Assembly: GCA_030041225.1 (NCBI GenBank)
Contig: JASHOG010000054.1
Span: 1-37,539, forward strand
DNA: 37,539 bases
Source: Vulcanimicrobiota bacterium
Lineage (GTDB): Bacteria > Vulcanimicrobiota > Vulcanimicrobiia > Vulcanimicrobiales > Vulcanimicrobiaceae
Reading direction: 5' to 3'
Shown: positions 35,134-37,539 of the stretch, piece by piece
Layout: the number at the start of each line of letters is the position of its first letter
Position numbering within the stretch: the stretch's first letter is position 1
Notes under the pieces: model-generated
Databases searched by the model: none
Seen by the model: the letters and a program-made list of their open reading frames with translations, nothing else
Told to the model about the DNA's origin: nothing
Made by a program: the position numbers and the translations under genes

Positions 35134-35802
35134 ATGGGCTCGAGGATCGAGTTTACGCGGCCTGACGGGCAGAAGGCACCAGGGTATCTTGCCGAACCGG
35201 CGCGCACGGGCGCTCCGGGTGTCGTGATGCTCGAGGAGTGGTGGGGCGTCAACGACGAGATCAAGCACACGGCGGACCGCCTCGCGAGCGAGAACTTCCG
35301 CGTGCTGGTTCCCGACCTGTTCCGCGGGCGCGTCGCGGCAACCGGCGACGAGGCACATCATATGATGCAGGGCCTCGACTTCGGGGACGCGGCGACGCAA
35401 GACACCCGCGGGGCCGTGCAATATTTGAAGAGGAGCGGTGGAAAAGTCGGCGTCATCGGCTTCTGTATGGGTGGCGCGCTGACGTTTCTCGCCGCAATGA
35501 ACGTTCCCGAGGCCGACGCCGCCGTGGCATGGTACGGCTTTCCGCCGCCGGAGGCCGGAGATCCGTCGAAGATCCGCATCCCCCTTATGGCGCATTGGGC
35601 TCTCCACGATGAATTCTTCACGATCGACGTCGTCGACGCACTCGAGCAGAAATTGAAAGCTGGTAACGTACCGCACGAGTTCCATCGCTACGACGCGAAG
35701 CACGCCTTTGCCAACCCCAAAGGCTTAGGGAACTACGACCGCGAGTCGGCTGAGAAGGCGTGGCGCCGAACCGTGGATTTCTTCAACCGAACGCTGAGGT
35801 GA
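35134..35802 (+). CDS. Dienelactone hydrolase family protein
   Basis: A 222-residue alpha/beta hydrolase with a cysteine nucleophile, as in carboxymethylenebutenolidase. The triad is Cys 111 (GFCMGG), Asp 159 (ALHDEFF) and His 190 (AKHAFAN). The N-terminal EEWWGVNDEIKHTADRLA segment carries the substrate-binding glutamate and tryptophans typical of the family. Dienelactone hydrolases act in chloroaromatic degradation, but many homologues have other, unknown ester substrates; no other aromatic-degradation gene is nearby. The ATG 35134 follows DUF5069, and the stop overlaps the next small gene as TGATG. Confidence 0.93.
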   Translation: MGSRIEFTRPDGQKAPGYLAEPARTGAPGVVMLEEWWGVNDEIKHTADRLASENFRVLVPDLFRGRVAATGDEAHHMMQGLDFGDAATQDTRGAVQYLKRSGGKVGVIGFCMGGALTFLAAMNVPEADAAVAWYGFPPPEAGDPSKIRIPLMAHWALHDEFFTIDVVDALEQKLKAGNVPHEFHRYDAKHAFANPKGLGNYDRESAEKAWRRTVDFFNRTLR

Positions 35803-35942
35803 TGCCGAGGATGAAAAATGTCGACCAAAAGCGCGAGCGCGAACAGCAGATCGAACTCATCGCGGCAGCAATAGGCGCCGCGGTTGCCGTCGTCATCGCA
35901 CTTCGCAAGCTCTTTCAAAGCCTCGCCGACTTAGGCCGGTAA
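35802..35942 (+). CDS. Small single-span membrane protein (hypothetical)
   Basis: A 46-residue frame starting at an ATG that overlaps the dienelactone hydrolase stop as TGATG; a second ATG lies three codons later. The first 20 residues are charged (KREREQQ), followed by one hydrophobic helix (IELIAAAIGAAVAVVIALRKLF) and a short tail. I do not recognise a family. It ends two bases before the convergent endonuclease gene. The tight coupling and the clear amphipathic-to-hydrophobic pattern support it; its short length argues for caution. Confidence 0.4.
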   Translation: MPRMKNVDQKREREQQIELIAAAIGAAVAVVIALRKLFQSLADLGR

Positions 35943-35944
35943 AG

Positions 35945-36397
35945 TCATCCCGCGGGATTAGAATCGGCACGAGTCCTCGATAGGTAAGCCTTTCCAGCAT
36001 CGAAGCGCGACAGGTTTTCTTCAAGCATAGCGATTGCTGTGTTACATCTGTTACAGAGCAGGCCGCGTACTGTGCCCGTAGTATGGCAGTGATCGACGTA
36101 CAAGTGCTGGAGGAAAACGGCATCATACATCGAGTTACTAGCTCTTTTGCAATCCGTCCAGTGCCTATTACAAATGGCGCAGCGTTCATGTTGCATTTCG
36201 AAGAGCTGCTCGATGCGTGCAAATGAGACGCCGTATTTCTTCTCTATCGTTTGACGCCGTATCGCTTCCCGTCGCCGTGGGCTCTTATGGTAGTACTCGC
36301 GGTTCCATTTTCTCGCACAACTGCGGCAACGAAGAATCCCGCTAGATAGCCGTTTCTTCGATATTCCGCAACGCGGGCAAGTCGGTTCTCTCTTCAC
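35945..36397 (-). CDS. Recombination endonuclease VII-type HNH protein
   Basis: A 150-residue nuclease. An N-terminal zinc ribbon has Cys 7, 10, 24 and 27 (CPRCG...CRSC). The endonuclease VII-like domain has CAIC (73-76), YVDHCHTTGTVRGLLCNRCN with Asp 102, His 103 and His 105, the second Cys pair 115/118, and Asn 119, matching T4 endonuclease VII (PF02945), a Holliday-junction and branch resolvase, and phage or mobile HNH relatives. The base composition is visibly lower in GC than its neighbours, a sign of transfer. The GTG 36397 is used; a TTG at 36427 would add ten residues. It lies directly downstream of a tRNA operon and its terminator-like hairpin. Confidence 0.85.
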   Translation of the reverse strand: MKREPTCPRCGISKKRLSSGILRCRSCARKWNREYYHKSPRRREAIRRQTIEKKYGVSFARIEQLFEMQHERCAICNRHWTDCKRASNSMYDAVFLQHLYVDHCHTTGTVRGLLCNRCNTAIAMLEENLSRFDAGKAYLSRTRADSNPAG

Positions 36398-36443
36398 GAC
36401 GACGATCGTACATGAGAGGACTGCCAACCGTATGGCGCAATGA

Positions 36444-36476
36444 TGAAAGCCGCCGAGAAAAACTCGGCGGCTTTCA
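36444..36476 (-). terminator. Terminator-like hairpin after the Val-Asp-Phe tRNA operon
   Basis: A 14-bp perfect stem (36444-36457 with 36463-36476) around a five-base loop (AAAAA on plus, TTTTT on minus). The stem is GC-rich in the middle and A/T at the base. It lies 9 bases after the tRNA-Phe 3' end and before the endonuclease gene. The T-run after the stem is weak, so it may also act by stem alone or be bidirectional. Confidence 0.65.
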
Positions 36477-36485
36477 CTTCAGATT

Positions 36486-36558
36486 TGCCAAGGACCCGAG
36501 TTGAACGGGTGACCCCTCGCTTTTCAGGCGAGTGCTCTACCGACTGAGCTACCTTGGC
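36486..36558 (-). tRNA. tRNA-Phe(GAA)
   Basis: Minus-strand cloverleaf with acceptor GCCAAGG/CCTTGGC, anticodon loop CTGAAAA (anticodon GAA) on a CTCGC/GCGAG stem and T-arm ACCCG-TTCAACT-CGGGT. The discriminator is A; CCA is not encoded. Its first base follows immediately after the CCA of tRNA-Asp. Confidence 0.96.
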
Positions 36559-36635
36559 TGGCGACGCTGACGGGGCTCGAACCCGTGACCTCCGCCGTGA
36601 CAGGGCGGCGCTCTAACCAACTGAGCTACAGCGCC
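36559..36635 (-). tRNA. tRNA-Asp(GTC), CCA encoded
   Basis: Minus-strand cloverleaf with acceptor GGCGCTG/CAGCGTC (one G-U pair), anticodon loop CTGTCAC (anticodon GTC) and T-loop TTCGAGC. The discriminator is G, followed by genomic CCA at 36559-36561. It is the only tRNA of the six here with an encoded CCA. It is a queuosine target, and queG is in the same window. Confidence 0.96.
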
Positions 36636-36643
36636 AGGCATAG

Positions 36644-36715
36644 TGGGCACGGCTGGGGTCGAACCAGCGACCCTCCGCGTGTGAAGCGGATGCTCTCCCA
36701 CTGAGCTACGCGCCC
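36644..36715 (-). tRNA. tRNA-Val(CAC)
   Basis: Minus-strand cloverleaf with acceptor GGGCGCG/CGTGCCC (one G-U pair), anticodon loop TTCACAC (anticodon CAC) on TCCGC/GCGGA and T-loop TTCGACC. The discriminator is A; no CCA is encoded. It is the first gene of the tRNA operon, eight bases before tRNA-Asp. Confidence 0.96.
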
Positions 36716-36748
36716 ACGTTGCCGGCAGCGTCCTGTTGGACAGGCTCC

Positions 36749-36778
36749 ATCCTACCCCTGCCGGAGCGGTGAACGCAA
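36749..36778 (-). promoter_or_regulatory. Predicted promoter of the Val-Asp-Phe tRNA operon
   Basis: TTGCGT (36773-36778), 18 bases, TAGGAT (36749-36754) on the minus strand. The predicted start is near 36742, about 27 bases before tRNA-Val. It lies in the divergent gap shared with the thioesterase gene. Its -35 TTGCG core is shared with the predicted rpoC promoter. Confidence 0.45.
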
Positions 36779-36796
36779 GCGGCGAAGCGGCGCTCG

Positions 36797-37228
36797 ATGA
36801 TCAGCGGCTATCCACTGCTCTGGACGTTAACCGTGCCTTGGTCCGACATCGACATGTTACAACACGTCAACAACGTCGCCTACATCCGTTGGATCGAAAC
36901 GATCCGCTGTGAGTACTTCACGCGAGTTACAGGAGAGCCGATCAACGGCCCGCGGGGAATGATCCTCGCGCAGCTCGACTTCACCTACGAGCGGCAGTTA
37001 CGGTATCACGAGCGTGTAACCGTTGGCTGCAAGGTCACGCACATCGGCAACAAGTCATTCGAGATGGCGCACGAGATCTGGAGCGTACCCAACGACTATC
37101 GAGCCGCATTCGGAAGAACTGTCCTCGTCGCATACGACTTCACTCACGGCCATTCGATCCGCGTTCCGGATGAGTGGCGCTCCGCCGTCGCGGCGTTCGA
37201 GGCAGGTCAGCCGCAGACGTACGAATAA
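36797..37228 (+). CDS. Acyl-CoA thioesterase, hot-dog fold (4HBT family)
   Basis: A 143-residue thioesterase. The family motif is near the N-terminus: WSDIDMLQHVNNVAYIRWIE with Asp 17, His 23 and Asn 25, where an aspartate in this loop is the usual catalytic residue. The central ILAQLDFTYERQLRYHERVTV strands and a V-x-Y-D-F end follow the 4-hydroxybenzoyl-CoA/YbgC-FadM type. It hydrolyses acyl-CoA thioesters in the cytoplasm; the acyl group is not predictable. The ATG 36797 is the first start; it is divergent from the tRNA operon, and 16 bases after its stop tRNA-Val(GAC) begins on the same strand. Confidence 0.9.
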   Translation: MISGYPLLWTLTVPWSDIDMLQHVNNVAYIRWIETIRCEYFTRVTGEPINGPRGMILAQLDFTYERQLRYHERVTVGCKVTHIGNKSFEMAHEIWSVPNDYRAAFGRTVLVAYDFTHGHSIRVPDEWRSAVAAFEAGQPQTYE

Positions 37229-37244
37229 TCGGCAAAGCAACCGA

Positions 37245-37316
37245 GGGCGGTTAGCTCAGTGGGAGAGCGCTTCCTTGACACGGAAGAGGTCAGTGGTTCA
37301 ATCCCACTACCGCCCA
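37245..37316 (+). tRNA. tRNA-Val(GAC)
   Basis: Plus-strand cloverleaf with acceptor GGGCGGT/ACCGCCC, anticodon loop TTGACAC (anticodon GAC) on CTTCC/GGAAG and T-arm GTGGT-TCAATCC-type loop. The discriminator is A; no CCA is encoded. It follows the thioesterase gene by 16 bases, so it may share its transcript. Confidence 0.96.
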
Positions 37317-37385
37317 TGTGTGGCTGGCTGTGCCCTATTACGACGACGCTTACTGGCCGTTCAACCCCGCTCGAAAGTTGTCGAG

Positions 37386-37391
37386 TATAAA
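37386..37391 (+). promoter_or_regulatory. Candidate -10 box (TATAAA) before the right-edge RNA-like region
   Basis: TATAAA on the plus strand with a predicted start near 37398. No good -35 is visible at 16-18 bases. It stands alone in a non-coding stretch and would fit an RNA gene beginning near 37438. Confidence 0.3.
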
Positions 37392-37437
37392 CAAACAATG
37401 GCAGGGCGCAATCGGCGCGACTCCGCTTACGTCTGAT

Positions 37438-37539
37438 GGGGCACCGGGATCGACAAACATCTTGCTCGAAGGTTTAGATCCGGAGGTTCTAGGACGAAGA
37501 CCACGCTCGTCTCCCTCATACTGGTATGCACTCTATTGG
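37438..37539 (+). ncRNA. ssrA: Possible 5' end of tmRNA (cut by window edge)
   Basis: No protein frame is convincing in 37317-37539. From 37438 the sequence reads GGGGCACCGGGATCGACA, like the tmRNA opening GGGGNNG...GGNTTCGAC. About 50 bases on, GGACGAAGACCACGCTCGTC forms a short hairpin in the place where tmRNAs carry their GCCGAG...CTCGT helix. The TCGAC context is not a perfect match and is closer to the 5' end than usual. The tag-coding part and the 3' tRNA-like half would lie outside the window, so this is a guess to be tested. Confidence 0.28.

Overview
The window comes from a GC-rich bacterial chromosome with very dense gene packing. Stops and starts often overlap as ATGA, GTGA or TGATG, and GTG/TTG starts are common. 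I see no ribosomal RNA, insertion sequence, CRISPR array or prophage block. The gene set (RNA polymerase beta', RecG, CoaD, RsmD, HisF, HisIE, MoaD/MoaE, QueG, tRNAs) is core chromosomal. A GC-rich, poorly cultivated lineage such as Eremiobacterota (WPS-2) would fit, but that is inference from overall flavour; nothing in the window names the taxon.

Layout, left to right. 1-3.8 kb: most of rpoC (minus strand, 3' end off the window) with its own predicted promoter; rpoB is not next to it. 3.8-8.9 kb: a small holin-like membrane protein, a GT2 glycosyltransferase, then a divergent plus-strand run of two tandem GT4 glycosyltransferases, a NUDIX hydrolase and a secreted FecR/DUF6600-type protein, which looks like envelope or polysaccharide work. 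8.7-16 kb: one compact minus-strand operon reading HAD-IIB phosphatase, moaD, moaE, alpha/beta hydrolase, MoeB/MoeZ-rhodanese, aldo/keto reductase, queG, MsbA-type ABC transporter, small membrane protein. Its first genes supply the sulfur-transfer part of molybdopterin synthesis. 16-18.3 kb: an uncharacterised ATP-grasp-like protein followed by an Xre/MbcA/ParS-RES toxin-antitoxin pair whose antitoxin has no ordinary start codon.

18.3-24.3 kb: a class V aminotransferase, PhoU, an enoyl-CoA hydratase, a TlpA-like thioredoxin, a thiolase, a DUF2249-CRP/FNR fusion regulator and a PaiB-like flavin protein, arranged mostly as convergent or divergent single genes. 24.3-34 kb: a second long minus-strand operon that seems to start at tRNA-Gly and tRNA-Cys and continues panE, hisF, hisIE, recG, a secreted M16 peptidase, a HAD hydrolase, rsmD, coaD and a SepIVA/DivIVA-like coiled-coil protein. 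panE begins one base after tRNA-Cys and also lacks a canonical start.

34-37.5 kb: a pore-domain-like membrane protein, DUF5069, dienelactone hydrolase and tiny membrane-protein genes, an endonuclease VII-type HNH gene between tRNA blocks, a Val-Asp-Phe tRNA operon with promoter and terminator-like hairpin, a thioesterase, tRNA-Val(GAC), and at the right edge a possible 5' end of tmRNA. The longest stretch without an assigned protein gene or tRNA is the last ~220 bases; apart from the cut-off rpoC edge no gap exceeds 300 bases.
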